Of a DNA stretch of 64,000 bases, positions 7,358 through 16,221 are shown one piece after another; the stretch's first letter is position 1, and every line of letters starts with the position of its first letter. The stretch is taken from assembly GCA_027078475.1 (NCBI GenBank), contig JALWYH010000003.1, forward strand, positions 26,613-90,612, read 5' to 3'. The DNA is from Thermoproteota archaeon. GTDB lineage: Archaea; Korarchaeota; Korarchaeia; Korarchaeales; Korarchaeaceae. The position numbers were made by a program, and so were the translations under genes. The notes below the pieces were generated by a model. The model did no database searches, had not been told where the DNA came from, and worked only from the letters and a program-made list of their open reading frames with translations.

Positions 7358-8941
7358 TTATTCCTCCTCCCTAGGCACCACCCTCAGGGTGTCCGACTTT
7401 GCCGCATCTATTATCTTCCTGCCCACGGGGCTGCTCCTAGCCAAGGTTATCTTCCCTTTGGAATCAGTGGTGAGGGTGGCGATCTCCCTCTCCCCTGAGT
7501 ACAGGGTCACCTCTCTCTCCGCTAGCTCCGGCCCCAGATCAAGTATTATGGTGTGCTTCCTCTTCCTGATCCTGTACCTTATGGGGACCTCTAGGTCCTG
7601 CTCCTTCCCTCCGGTCCTTCCTCTTCCCCTTATTGGCATTACGACCACCTCGTCACCGAACGTGTATATCTCGTACTCGACCGTGTCGGTCTCGAAGTCC
7701 CTTACCAAGACCACCGGCCTAGCCAGGGTGGCGTCCTTCATGCCAGTGGGCATCTTAACTGTTATCTTCAAGCTATAGACCTTCTCAACCTTTCCGTCCT
7801 TTATGAAGATCACCGTATCTACCACATGGGGAAGGACACCCAAGTCAACACGTCCTATGAATCTCTGGATGGCCTCTATCGGGAAGCCACAGTGAACGAC
7901 GCCCACCATCCCGATCCCCGCGAGCCTCATGTCCACGAATATCTTGAAGTCCTGCGTCTTCCTCATCTCGTCGAAGATGACGTAATCCGGTCTGACGAGG
8001 AGGAGCAGGTCAGCCGTGTTCTCGAAGGACCCGGCCAGCCTTCCGTACTGCGTCACCTCCGGTCCCACCTGAAGGTCCCTAGGGGATTCGAGGGTCTTGA
8101 CCACCCTGCCCCTGTCCTTGTAGAAGTTCGCCAAGGCGCTGGCAAAGGTCGTCTTGCCTGCCCCCGGTGGACCAGCTATTATTATCCCCTCCGCTCTCTC
8201 CCTGAGCCTCCTCTTCAGTTTGTCACTGAGCCTGTAGTCATCGAGGGTAACCCTCACCAAAGGCCTCACGGCTGTTATCTCTATACCGTCCGAGAATGGA
8301 GGGAAGGCCACGAGGATCCTCAGATCCTCGATCTGTACGACGTAGGCATCGCCGTACTTCACCTCCACGAAGGCATTTGGATCGGTTTTAGCCCTCTCCA
8401 GTATCTCGTAGGCTATCGTCCTGACCTCGAACTCCTCCATGGGTCTGTCTGACAGCCTGATCAGCCTGAACTCGCCAGGTCTGCCCTTCTTGGCCATCGG
8501 CGGGGCCCCCTCCTTGAGGTGAACGCTCATCGTATCCTGATCGAAGAAGTTGTATAGGCGGAACTCACCGTACTCCGGTCCTATGTACTGGGCCTCCACC
8601 CCCCTAGCCCTCAGGGCAAGGGTTATGACCCTGTCTCCCGTGACCACTTTCCCCTTCAGCCTCTCCGAGAGCTCGGCCAAGGCATCCAGTCCCCTGCCCT
8701 TGTGCTCCTCAACCATGACGCCCCTTACGTATCCCTCCTTCTCTAGATCCCTCAGCCACACCATCTCGGTTAGGGCCCCAACACTGAATCTATTCCCCTT
8801 AGACGCGTCCTCCTCTATCTCCGACAGCACTCCGGCCGGAACCACGATCATGGATCCCTTTATCAGGGAAATTCCCGGCTCGTACCTCAGTAGAGCTCTC
8901 AGAAGCACATCCTTGCTCAGTATCAGGATCTCCTCGCTCAT
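7358..8941 (-). CDS. PINA-type PIN-domain ATPase (COG1855)
   Basis: Protein of 527 residues with three parts: an N-terminal PIN-like domain (1-130), a VirB11/PilT-type ATPase with Walker A GPPGAGKT (257-264) and Walker B VIFDE (321-325), and a C-terminal KH-like tail rich in basic residues. The same architecture and length are seen in crenarchaeal PINA, a hexameric ATPase reported to promote Holliday-junction branch migration together with Hjc and Hjm. A role in recombination or fork repair is inferred from that homology. It diverges from isopentenyl phosphate kinase and is probably translated from a leaderless mRNA. Confidence 0.9.
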   Translation of the reverse strand: MSEEILILSKDVLLRALLRYEPGISLIKGSMIVVPAGVLSEIEEDASKGNRFSVGALTEMVWLRDLEKEGYVRGVMVEEHKGRGLDALAELSERLKGKVVTGDRVITLALRARGVEAQYIGPEYGEFRLYNFFDQDTMSVHLKEGAPPMAKKGRPGEFRLIRLSDRPMEEFEVRTIAYEILERAKTDPNAFVEVKYGDAYVVQIEDLRILVAFPPFSDGIEITAVRPLVRVTLDDYRLSDKLKRRLRERAEGIIIAGPPGAGKTTFASALANFYKDRGRVVKTLESPRDLQVGPEVTQYGRLAGSFENTADLLLLVRPDYVIFDEMRKTQDFKIFVDMRLAGIGMVGVVHCGFPIEAIQRFIGRVDLGVLPHVVDTVIFIKDGKVEKVYSLKITVKMPTGMKDATLARPVVLVRDFETDTVEYEIYTFGDEVVVMPIRGRGRTGGKEQDLEVPIRYRIRKRKHTIILDLGPELAEREVTLYSGEREIATLTTDSKGKITLARSSPVGRKIIDAAKSDTLRVVPREEE

Positions 8942-8964
8942 CTCTCCTTTGTTCCCATCAAGGG

Positions 8965-8972
8965 TTATAAAT
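8965..8972. promoter_or_regulatory. Shared bidirectional TATA box, PINA / isopentenyl phosphate kinase
   Basis: TTATAAAT at 8965-8972 sits almost at the middle of the 51-bp gap. Its centre is 24.5 bases before the plus-strand GTG (8993) and 27.5 bases before the minus-strand ATG (8941). Read on the minus strand it is ATTTATAA. Both distances match the archaeal TATA-to-start spacing, so both mRNAs are predicted to be leaderless. Confidence 0.65.
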
Positions 8973-8992
8973 TATTACCGAGGAATCCCCGC

Positions 8993-9736
8993 GTGCTCTA
9001 CGTGAAGCTCGGCGGGTCCCTGATAACTCCAAAGAGGGAGGGAGCCCTAGAGGTAAAGGAGGATGTGATCCGCCAAGTTACACTGGACCTCTTGGAAATC
9101 TACAGGTCGGGGAGGAGGCTGTTCCTAGCCCACGGTGCCGGTCCCTTCGGACACATCCCGGTAAGGAGATACGGCATACACGAGGGCCTGAGGCCTGGGG
9201 CCGAGCTGGGAGTTTCCGAGACGATGGTCAGCATGATGGACCTCAACCTGAGGGTGGCTCGAGTGATGATGGAGCTGGGCCTTCCCGTAATCCCGTTTCA
9301 TCCCAGGCTCATCTTCAGGAGGGAGGGGGATGAGCTGACCTGCGGCCTGGAAACTGCCCTGCGCTGGATAAAATCCGGTTTCGTACCCCTGACTCACGGA
9401 GATCTCGTGCATGATAATAGAAGGGTGGTCTCGGTCCTCTCCGCCGATGAGATACCCCTCTGCCTCTTGTCGATGGGGCTGAGGGAGGTCCTCTTCCTCA
9501 CTGATGTGCCGGGTGTTCTGAACGAGATGGGGGAGGTCCTGAGGGAGGTGAGCGGGATGAACCTGCCCGACCTCGGGGGCTCCTCCTTCGACGTCACCGG
9601 GTCCATGAGGGGTAAGCTGGATGTGGCCTTGAGGCTTGCCAGGATGGGAATTGATGTGAGGATAGCCGGATTCTCAGAGAGGGGGGATCTGATAAGGGCG
9701 TTAAAGGGAGAATCCGGTACCAGAATCAGACCCTGA
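8993..9736 (+). CDS. ipk: Isopentenyl phosphate kinase
   Basis: Amino-acid-kinase-fold enzyme of 247 residues that phosphorylates isopentenyl phosphate to isopentenyl diphosphate in the modified archaeal mevalonate pathway feeding lipid synthesis. It has the N-terminal KLGGS motif (5-9) and HGAGPFGH (47-54), whose last His is the residue that contacts the substrate phosphate and marks IPK. The LTDVPGVL stretch and C-terminal DVTGSMRGKLD also fit. The GTG start has no leader and lies about 25 bases from a TATA box. The downstream gene is convergent, two bases away. Confidence 0.93.
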   Translation: MLYVKLGGSLITPKREGALEVKEDVIRQVTLDLLEIYRSGRRLFLAHGAGPFGHIPVRRYGIHEGLRPGAELGVSETMVSMMDLNLRVARVMMELGLPVIPFHPRLIFRREGDELTCGLETALRWIKSGFVPLTHGDLVHDNRRVVSVLSADEIPLCLLSMGLREVLFLTDVPGVLNEMGEVLREVSGMNLPDLGGSSFDVTGSMRGKLDVALRLARMGIDVRIAGFSERGDLIRALKGESGTRIRP

Positions 9737-9738
9737 GC

Positions 9739-10305
9739 TCACAGGACGTCCTCCTCGAGGATCCCCTTGGGTGCCACTAGGATGTAGTACTTCTCCCTAC
9801 CTGTCAGCTCCTCGAGAGCCCTCTTAACCAGCAGGTCGGCTGGGTCCTTGAGGCCAGTCCTCTCGGCCACGTCGGAGTAGCTGACGAAGGGTCTCTTTCT
9901 CCTCTCCTCCAGTATCCTCATCAAGGTCTTCTTCCCTATGCCGGGCAGGAGCTCGAGCTGGTGCAGCCTAGGAGTTATGGGCACGCTCTCATTGAAGAAG
10001 TTGACGAAGAACTGCTCCCCCTCCTGTATTATCCTCGCGACAACGGGTTCGAGCAGCATCCTACCGGCTGGAGCCAGCTCCTCGTATTCCAAGTATCTCA
10101 GGAACCTGCTGACCTCCTGCCTGGGTCCCTTGCCAACGTAAACCTTCTTCATGGGAGATACGGAGGCATTGGGCTTCAGTACAAACTCCATCATTATGAA
10201 GTAGCGGTCTCCGATGAGCTGGACCCTTCTCCTAGCCTCATCCATGTGAAGGATATAGGCCCAGCTGTCATGGGGTTTTCTCCTGCCTGGTACATATCTC
10301 CACAT
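9739..10305 (-). CDS. DUF655 family HhH nucleic-acid-binding protein (COG1491)
   Basis: Archaeal conserved protein of 188 residues. An N-terminal beta-rich part is followed by a helix-hairpin-helix segment at about 115-135 (LELLPGIGKKTLMRILEER), a module that binds DNA or RNA backbones. The family nearly always follows rpoF and eL21 in archaea, as here, and is predicted to bind RNA. No enzymatic motif is visible. It is the last gene of the operon that begins at eL18. Confidence 0.85.
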   Translation of the reverse strand: MWRYVPGRRKPHDSWAYILHMDEARRRVQLIGDRYFIMMEFVLKPNASVSPMKKVYVGKGPRQEVSRFLRYLEYEELAPAGRMLLEPVVARIIQEGEQFFVNFFNESVPITPRLHQLELLPGIGKKTLMRILEERRKRPFVSYSDVAERTGLKDPADLLVKRALEELTGREKYYILVAPKGILEEDVL

Positions 10306-10323
10306 CTTAGCGACACCGTTCTC

Positions 10324-10686
10324 TCACTCTTCTCCCTTCAGCTCCTTCAATAAGTTAAGCATTTCCTTGTAATCCGCCTCGTTTAAAAGGGGGTAATCCT
10401 TGTAGAGGTAGGCCCTCAGCTCCTCAGCGCTCTTGGGGAGGATGTTCACAAGCATGACCGCGTGCTCCTCCTTGAGATTGAATCTCCCCACTAGCTCGTC
10501 AACGACCTCCCTAGCCTTGAGAGGATCGTCCACCTTCGTGAATTTGGAGAGGTAGGTGAGAAGTCGCTTCTGGTCCAAGTTCAGCCTGTCCATGCTGGAG
10601 GTCCACTTCTCGAAGACTAGGGCCTTCACCTCGGCCAGCGTGAGGGGCTTTCTACGGGCACCGCTATCCAGTTGAGACAAGTCCAT
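10324..10686 (-). CDS. rpoF: RNA polymerase subunit F (Rpb4 homologue)
   Basis: Stalk subunit of archaeal RNA polymerase, 120 residues. With subunit E it forms the Rpb4/Rpb7-like stalk that helps open promoters and bind the transcript. The helical C-terminal HRDC-like region (AREVVDELVGRF onward) and the order eL21-rpoF-DUF655 identify it. Subunit E is not encoded in the window. Confidence 0.92.
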   Translation of the reverse strand: MDLSQLDSGARRKPLTLAEVKALVFEKWTSSMDRLNLDQKRLLTYLSKFTKVDDPLKAREVVDELVGRFNLKEEHAVMLVNILPKSAEELRAYLYKDYPLLNEADYKEMLNLLKELKGEE

Positions 10687-10705
10687 CCCTCATCCTAATG
10701 CTGGC

Positions 10706-11002
10706 TCATCCTAAGTGCTTTTTCAGGTGCACCGGGAGAACTATGAGATGCTTGACCTTATCACCCAGCTTCACGTCCACCAAGTAGGCATGGCCCCTCC
10801 TCCCCACGACCACGCCGACCTTCCCTTGGTACCTCCTATGGGGCATTCCCCTCCTCTCGGAGGGCTCAACGTCTATGACCACCTTGTCCCCGACCTCGAA
10901 CTCCCTCAGATACTTGGCGGGTGAGGGTCTTCCCCGCTCCCTCGGAGTCTTGGAGAGGAAGTCCCTGGACTTGTAGAGAAAACCGGACGATCTCCTTCCC
11001 AT
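10706..11002 (-). CDS. rpl21e: Ribosomal protein eL21
   Basis: Basic large-subunit protein of 98 residues with the SH3-like barrel of eL21 (EFEVGDKVVIDVEPS and RRYQGKVGVVVGRRG). It begins MGRRSSGFLYKSRDFLSKTP, close to other archaeal copies. It lies between pus10 and rpoF in the order conserved across archaea. Confidence 0.96.
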   Translation of the reverse strand: MGRRSSGFLYKSRDFLSKTPRERGRPSPAKYLREFEVGDKVVIDVEPSERRGMPHRRYQGKVGVVVGRRGHAYLVDVKLGDKVKHLIVLPVHLKKHLG

Positions 11003-11020
11003 TTCAAACCACCTTATTCA

Positions 11021-12241
11021 TCAGTGTCCGAGTACCTCTAACACATCCAGTTCCCTACAAAAAGCTTTTTTCCCCAACACCTCGGCCACGCTGGGGGTGG
11101 TCCTCCCCTCATCCCCGGATATGAGTTCCTTGACGTACAGCCCCCCGTCACACAATACGATCATCTCGAAGGTCCTGTCGTCGATCCTCTTGGTCTTTAC
11201 CTCGTGAACCCTCCGAATTCTCACCAGATCTGCCCTCCTCCATAACACCCTCTTGGGTGTTCTCTGCCTTATCGTGGCCCCGGTGAGCGCTCTCTCAACT
11301 CGCTGGAGATCTTCGTCGGTCACCTTTCCTTCGACCTCCACCACGGCTCTGTAAAGCTTCCTCACGTCGGGCGATCCCTCCTTCAGCCTCCTGACCTCCT
11401 CCCTGTCAGAGTACCTCAGGTCGAGGACCTCCACCTTGCCCCTCCACCTAGAATTTATCTCCTCCTGAAGCCTCCTGAGGTCCACCTTTCTCCTTCGAGG
11501 GCTGACGAGCTCCATTACGAAGGGTCTTCCCCTGCCCAGCATCCTGGCGTCCACGTCCTCCCTACCTGCGCCGTGGAGGATGTAGTCCTCGGACCGAAAG
11601 AATTCCTTCATCACCTCACCCACCATTCCCTCGACCGATCCCTCCGCTATCTTCCCCGTCCAGTTGCACTTCTCGCACCCCCTCCCACCGCAGTACGGGC
11701 ACCTCCTCCTAGACTGGGAGATTCCCCTCTCAAGCTTCCTGTACCTCCCGTAGATGAAGACGGGGTTTATCCTCAGTCCAACGTCCTTAAGCGAGAGATC
11801 GAATGTGACCATCACATCGGGATCCTTATCCACCGGCCTGCCCGTCCTGGCCGACAGGACGAGATCGAGCCATTTGATGAGGGTGAGCTTCACCGATACC
11901 ATGTTGGGGGGGTTGTACCTCGATCTTATCCTGTCCTCCCTCTCGATAAGCCAAGGAGGTAGCGTGACGCCGGACTTTATGCTCCCGTATTCCAGCCCGG
12001 AGAGGCGCCGCATCGCCAGATCCACCAGTTCATCGAGGGTGCTTGGTATGAGATCATCGCATATCACGCAGGCCCCGCCGGTCCTCCCATCGACGGCCTC
12101 CAAGATGCCCTCCAGTGCGGATCCCTTGATGGTGTTGGGGACCTGCTTCAGCTTTCCACCAACGAGGCTCCCCAGGCAGAACCTGCACAGCCTCCCCTCC
12201 CTGTGGATGATCTCCCTTATCAGCTGGAAATCAGGCTCCAA
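11021..12241 (-). CDS. pus10: tRNA pseudouridine synthase Pus10
   Basis: Makes pseudouridine 54 (and in some archaea 55) in the T-loop of tRNA. The 406-residue protein has an N-terminal THUMP-like half with Cys pairs (CRFC, CVIC, CPYCGGRGCEKC) likely to hold zinc, and a C-terminal catalytic domain with the Pus10 motif GAGREDVDARMLGRGRPF near 224-241 that carries the catalytic Asp. The TTG start overlaps the srp54 stop by 11 bases. No in-frame ATG fits the family N-terminus as well. Confidence 0.94.
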   Translation of the reverse strand: MEPDFQLIREIIHREGRLCRFCLGSLVGGKLKQVPNTIKGSALEGILEAVDGRTGGACVICDDLIPSTLDELVDLAMRRLSGLEYGSIKSGVTLPPWLIEREDRIRSRYNPPNMVSVKLTLIKWLDLVLSARTGRPVDKDPDVMVTFDLSLKDVGLRINPVFIYGRYRKLERGISQSRRRCPYCGGRGCEKCNWTGKIAEGSVEGMVGEVMKEFFRSEDYILHGAGREDVDARMLGRGRPFVMELVSPRRRKVDLRRLQEEINSRWRGKVEVLDLRYSDREEVRRLKEGSPDVRKLYRAVVEVEGKVTDEDLQRVERALTGATIRQRTPKRVLWRRADLVRIRRVHEVKTKRIDDRTFEMIVLCDGGLYVKELISGDEGRTTPSVAEVLGKKAFCRELDVLEVLGH

Positions 12242-13550
12242 GGCCCATCCTCCTCATCAATCTCCTCATCCTAGCGGGTGAGGACATGGACTCCATCATC
12301 CTCTTGACCTGGTTGTATGACTTGAGGAGCCTCCTGACATCCTTGGAGGTGACTCCTGATCCCCTGGCAATTCTCTCCACCCTGCTTCCCTTGATGAGAG
12401 AGGGGTTCCTCCTCTCCTCGGGCGTCATGGAGTTTATTATCGCGGTCCACCTGTCCATCTCCTTTGGATCGAACTCCACGCTCGATAGCCTCCCCCCTAT
12501 CCCGGGTATCATCTCCAGCAGCTTATCCAGCGGCCCGGCCCTTCTGAGCTGCTGGAGATAGTCCCTGAAATCCTCCAGGTCGAATCTGCCCTTCGATATC
12601 CTCTCCAAGAGCTCGGTCTCCTTGAATGCCTCCTCCATCCTCCTAGCCAGTTCAACCACATCACCCCCGCCTAGGAGTCTGGAGACGAACCTGTCCGGAT
12701 CGAACCTCTCCAGATCCTCGAGCTTCTCCCCCGTCCCTATGAAGTATATGGGGGCGCCCGCGGCGGCCACCGCCGATAGAGCCCCACCGCCCTTGGCTGC
12801 TCCATCGAGCTTGGTCACGACAACCCCGCCTATGGGGATGCTCTCCGCGAAGGCCTTGGCCTGATTGTAGGCCGCCTGTCCTATGGTGCCGTCGATCACC
12901 AGCAATACCAGATCGGGTTTGACCGCCTCGTAGTACTCCTTCAGCTCGTTCATCAGCCCCTCCTCATCCTTGTGCCTCCCAGCTGTATCCACTATCACCA
13001 CGTTGTATCTCTCGCCCCTGAAACTGTCCAGACCGTCCCTCATTATGCGGATGGGATCGCTGGAATCCTCCCAGAAGACGGGGACCTCCTGCCCAACCAT
13101 CTGCTCCAGCTGCAGCTTGGAAGCCGGCCTTATCACATCGGAAGAGATGATAGCGACCTTTCCGTACCGCTTGGAGAACCAGTGAGCGAGCTTCGCCACC
13201 GTGGTCGTCTTGCCAGAGCCCTCGATTCCCACAACCAAGATGACGTTGGTCCTCTTGCCGTCTATCTCGATATCCGCGGGCTTTCTCCCGAGGAGCCTCG
13301 TGAGTTCATCATAAAGGATCTTAACCGCCAGCTCTCTCCTGCTGAATCCGGGAGGGACCTCCTCGCTGAGCGCCCTCTCCTTGACTCTCTTGGATAGCTC
13401 GAGAACCAGCTTCACATTGACATCCGCCTCCAAGAGGGCGCGCTGGACATCCCTGAGGAACTCGTTTATGGCTGCCTCGTCAACTAACGGCTTTCCCCTG
13501 AGCCGGCTGACGGCTTTCCTCAGGGATGTCCCGAGCTTGTCTAGGACCAA
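12231..13550 (-). CDS. srp54: Signal recognition particle 54 kDa protein
   Basis: GTPase of the signal recognition particle, which delivers ribosomes making membrane or exported proteins to SecYEG. It has 439 residues: helical N domain (1-95), G domain with P-loop GIEGSGKTTT (109-118) and DTAGRHKDEEGL, and a Met-rich M domain at the end (RMMESMSSPARMRRLMRRMG) that binds signal peptides and 7S RNA. It starts with TTG five bases after the aIF5A stop. 7S RNA is not in this window. Confidence 0.97.
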   Translation of the reverse strand: MVLDKLGTSLRKAVSRLRGKPLVDEAAINEFLRDVQRALLEADVNVKLVLELSKRVKERALSEEVPPGFSRRELAVKILYDELTRLLGRKPADIEIDGKRTNVILVVGIEGSGKTTTVAKLAHWFSKRYGKVAIISSDVIRPASKLQLEQMVGQEVPVFWEDSSDPIRIMRDGLDSFRGERYNVVIVDTAGRHKDEEGLMNELKEYYEAVKPDLVLLVIDGTIGQAAYNQAKAFAESIPIGGVVVTKLDGAAKGGGALSAVAAAGAPIYFIGTGEKLEDLERFDPDRFVSRLLGGGDVVELARRMEEAFKETELLERISKGRFDLEDFRDYLQQLRRAGPLDKLLEMIPGIGGRLSSVEFDPKEMDRWTAIINSMTPEERRNPSLIKGSRVERIARGSGVTSKDVRRLLKSYNQVKRMMESMSSPARMRRLMRRMGLGA

Positions 13551-13555
13551 TCCTC

Positions 13556-13960
13556 CTAACCGCCACCCCTCACTCGAACGATCTTCCTCTTGCCCATGGA
13601 TTCCCAGTACTCCACCTCAACGCCCGGCTGCAGCTTGGAGGCCAGCTCGGGATCGTCGGGCATCGGGATCTCGAACATGTCGTAGCTGCTCAGGTCCATC
13701 AGCTGGACTGTGTTGCCGTAGACGCTCGTCACCTGGGCCGTCTTCTTGTCCACTATGGGGATCTCGACCAAGGCATCAGCGGGGAATATCTTGGATCTCC
13801 TCGTTCCATCGAAGATCCCCCTGGCCTCTATCCTGACCTTGGCCGCACCGTGCTTCCCCGGCTTGGACTTGGAGACACTCAGTACCTCACAGGGCTCCCC
13901 GTCCAGAACAACATAGCTGCCCTTCTTGAGCTCCCCTGCACTACCTCTGGTAACGGACAA
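13556..13960 (-). CDS. Translation factor aIF5A
   Basis: Binds stalled ribosomes and promotes peptide-bond formation at difficult sequences. The 134-residue protein has the hypusination loop SKPGKHGAAK, with Lys36 the modified residue, and a C-terminal OB fold. The TTG start lies five bases after GGAGGGAT. It is 31 bases after uS9. Deoxyhypusine synthase is not in the window. Confidence 0.96.
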   Translation of the reverse strand: MSVTRGSAGELKKGSYVVLDGEPCEVLSVSKSKPGKHGAAKVRIEARGIFDGTRRSKIFPADALVEIPIVDKKTAQVTSVYGNTVQLMDLSSYDMFEIPMPDDPELASKLQPGVEVEYWESMGKRKIVRVRGGG

Positions 13961-13991
13961 GGCTTATCCCTCCATAAAGGGGTGGGAAAGG

Positions 13992-14417
13992 TTACCTATA
14001 AGACTTCTGGAACCTCGCCCTAGCGCTCCTGCCACCGTACTTCTTGGGCTCCGTCTGTCTGGGATCTCCCTTGAGGATAGTCCTGTCATACTCCTTGAAC
14101 AGCTCCTTCAGGTGCTCGCTGCCGGTATACTCTACCAGTGCCCTTCCAACGGCCATCCTGATGGCGTCGGCCTGAGCCATGAACCCGCCGCCCATCACTC
14201 TCACATATATGTCTATGTCGGACGTATAATCCTTGGCCAGCCACAGGGGCTCCAGTATCTTCATCCTCACGAACTCGTTAGGCGCGAATACCTCCACCGG
14301 GAAGCCATTTATGTAGAGCCTACCACTTCCCTTCCTCACAACTGCCATGGCCCTAGCAGTCTTTCTCCTAGATGAGGCCAAGGCGAGAACCCCATCACCC
14401 TTACTCCTGCTCGGCAT
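13992..14417 (-). CDS. rps9: Ribosomal protein uS9
   Basis: Small-subunit head protein of 141 residues whose C-terminal tail reaches the P-site tRNA. The end KKYGGRSARARFQKSYR is the conserved tail. The start overlaps the uL13 stop by 17 bases, showing tight coupling. In many archaea rpoN and rpoK follow; here aIF5A follows instead. Confidence 0.97.
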   Translation of the reverse strand: MPSRSKGDGVLALASSRRKTARAMAVVRKGSGRLYINGFPVEVFAPNEFVRMKILEPLWLAKDYTSDIDIYVRVMGGGFMAQADAIRMAVGRALVEYTGSEHLKELFKEYDRTILKGDPRQTEPKKYGGRSARARFQKSYR

Positions 14418-14892
14418 ACCTTACCCCCTTCCATCCCATCTGCTTGGCCAACCATAGGACGGTAACGTATCCCTTCGTCTTCTTCGGTTTGAGGGACTGA
14501 ACGGTGTATTTAACGTATGCCCTCTCGTCTTCCTTCAGACCGACATCCTTCTCAACGTCGGCCAACTCCTCCGGAACCCCTATGAATACCCTGAGCCTCC
14601 TGATAGCCTCCCTACCCTTGGCCTTCTTCATTGGCAGCATTCCCTTGACGGTCTTCCAGACTATTCTGTCAGGGGTTCTGGGCTGAATGGGTGATTTACG
14701 GGGATGTATCGTACTCTGGATTGATCTCCTGGTGAGATACTTCCTCAGTATGGTCTGGGGATTTCCTGTTATGATCGCCTTCTCTGCATTGACTATGGCA
14801 ACCCTCTTGCCATTCAGAAGCTCCTTAGCGACGAAGGAGGCCATCCTACCTAGGATTTTTCCCTCCGCATCCACCACCAGATCGAACCTCAT
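14401..14892 (-). CDS. rpl13: Ribosomal protein uL13
   Basis: Large-subunit protein of 163 residues with the typical VDAEGKILGRMASFVAKELL opening. I use the ATG at 14892, preceded by AAGGGGTG at a normal distance, instead of the GTG nine bases upstream. Order eL18-uL13-uS9 is the standard archaeal one. Confidence 0.96.
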   Translation of the reverse strand: MRFDLVVDAEGKILGRMASFVAKELLNGKRVAIVNAEKAIITGNPQTILRKYLTRRSIQSTIHPRKSPIQPRTPDRIVWKTVKGMLPMKKAKGREAIRRLRVFIGVPEELADVEKDVGLKEDERAYVKYTVQSLKPKKTKGYVTVLWLAKQMGWKGVRYAEQE

Positions 14893-14905
14893 GGAGTACA
14901 CCCCT

Positions 14906-15268
14906 TCATACCACTATCCTAGTGTTGGAACCCTTGGGGTTCTTCTCTAAGTACTCATCCAGCAGGTAGGCCTTCCCACCAGCTCCCTCTATCTTTTTTA
15001 TGGCAGAGGCTGAGAAGCTCGCAGCGACAACCACCACGGGCCTAGTGATCTCGCCTTCGGCTAGGACCTTGCCTGGGATTATTATGGCCTCCGATTCGCC
15101 TGAGTACTTATCTATCTTCCACAAATTCACCTCAACTCTCGATCTGGTGGGCTTCCGAAGTCTCTCAGCCACAATTCTCCAGATTGGAGCGTTGTTCAGT
15201 CTGGAAGCTCTCTCTAACCTGTTTACCATTCTAATCAACCTTGGATTCGTCGGTCCCGTGGGCTTCAC
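14906..15268 (-). CDS. rpl18e: Ribosomal protein eL18
   Basis: Large-subunit protein of 120 residues. I choose the GTG at 15268, which gives MKPTGPTNPRLIRMVNRLE, the usual family start, and has GAGGAGG six bases upstream. An ATG at 15295 is possible but leaves little room for the promoter. A frame running further upstream crosses tRNA-Leu and cannot be coding. First gene of the unit that runs to DUF655. Confidence 0.94.
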   Translation of the reverse strand: MKPTGPTNPRLIRMVNRLERASRLNNAPIWRIVAERLRKPTRSRVEVNLWKIDKYSGESEAIIIPGKVLAEGEITRPVVVVAASFSASAIKKIEGAGGKAYLLDEYLEKNPKGSNTRIVV

Positions 15269-15301
15269 TTCTATCCTCCTCTCACATGGGGGCATCTCCG
15301 G

Positions 15302-15313
15302 CTTTAATAAAGA
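15302..15313 (-). promoter_or_regulatory. TATA box of the eL18-uL13-uS9 unit
   Basis: CTTTATTAAAGC on the minus strand, between the 3' end of tRNA-Leu and eL18. A start about 26 bases downstream (near 15282) would leave a 14-base leader holding the GGAGG before the GTG at 15268. Confidence 0.55.
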
Positions 15314-15317
15314 TGCA

Positions 15318-15407
15318 TGGTGCGGGGGGTGGGATTTGAACCCACGCGGGCCTGACGCCCACCCGCCCCTCAAGCGGGCGCCTTGGACCTGGCTTGGCTA
15401 CCCCCGC
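15318..15407 (-). tRNA. tRNA-Leu(GAG)
   Basis: Minus-strand class II tRNA. Acceptor arm GCGGGGG/CCCCCGC, anticodon stem CCCGC/GCGGG with loop TTGAGGG giving anticodon GAG (15369-15371), a long variable arm with GGGC/GCCC pairing, and a T-arm GTGGG-TTCAAAT-CCCAC. The discriminator A and the CCA end are encoded (CCA at 15318-15320). No intron is seen. It separates rpoD from eL18. Confidence 0.96.
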
Positions 15408-15447
15408 TTCTAACCTTCCACTGGGGTCCTCACCTATTAAAGCTTAA

Positions 15448-16221
15448 TCATCTCAGCTTCTCGGAGAACTCGATGAATTTCCGCTTGAGTTGATTCAGGG
15501 CCTCTAAGAAGATCTCCTGAGCGGGCAATGAGCCACTACTCTCATACCTGAGAATTATTCTCGAATCATCCCACTTCCTAGTTATCCCCTCTGGATTGTC
15601 GAGCCTGCATCTCTCTAAAGATTCCAGGCAGCCCTCGCATGACACGGGGCAGTCGATGATCACCTTCTTCCCCTTCCTCTTCATGCAGTCACCGCAGCTG
15701 GAGAGGTCGCATTTCTTCAGCAGGTCCCTGCTGAGCTCATATACGGGCATGTAGCTGTAACCCACGGCGACAGCTGGCTGCCACTTCGAGTGGTCCTTTC
15801 CTCTTCCTACTCTAGCCACAGCCTGGAGTCTGATCTTCTGGCCCTTCCTCATTTTGATTACAGGGATCCGGTCGTTGGCCGGAACAATCAGGGGATCCGT
15901 AGATTTCAGGTCTCCCGAGTAAATCGTCTCCAGATCCTCCTTGGCCTCCTTGTTCAGCTCTAGGACGACAGTCCTCTCTGGATCAGATCTGACGATGTCC
16001 ATGCTGGTCCTCAGAGGGACCATAGCCAGCCTGTGGGCTATGTACTCGTCAAAGAAGGGGGTGGAATTTTCGAAGAAGATGACCTCATCGACAGCGAATA
16101 CTGGTACCTCGGATATTATCGCTCTTCTGAGAGCGTTGACTAGGGGAGGTTTTGCCTCCTCCACCACGATGATAGCCTCATCGCCAGTAAGCTTAATGAT
16201 CCTAGCTCTCAACGTCTTCAC
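15448..16221 (-). CDS. rpoD: RNA polymerase subunit D (Rpb3 homologue) with Fe-S domain
   Basis: Assembly-platform subunit of RNA polymerase, 257 residues, pairing with subunit L. The inserted ferredoxin-like domain is present and Cys-rich: Cys171, 176, 179, 191, 195, 198 and 205 (CDLSSCGDC, CPVSCEGC), enough for at least one [4Fe-4S] cluster. Fe-S-containing RpoD occurs in several archaea and can affect polymerase assembly. The GTG start overlaps the preceding gene by 20 bases. Confidence 0.96.
   Translation of the reverse strand: MKTLRARIIKLTGDEAIIVVEEAKPPLVNALRRAIISEVPVFAVDEVIFFENSTPFFDEYIAHRLAMVPLRTSMDIVRSDPERTVVLELNKEAKEDLETIYSGDLKSTDPLIVPANDRIPVIKMRKGQKIRLQAVARVGRGKDHSKWQPAVAVGYSYMPVYELSRDLLKKCDLSSCGDCMKRKGKKVIIDCPVSCEGCLESLERCRLDNPEGITRKWDDSRIILRYESSGSLPAQEIFLEALNQLKRKFIEFSEKLR

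Noticed and set aside
15269..15373. Longer eL18 start upstream.
   Set aside because: The frame runs through tRNA-Leu and the promoter; the family N-terminus begins at the GTG at 15268.
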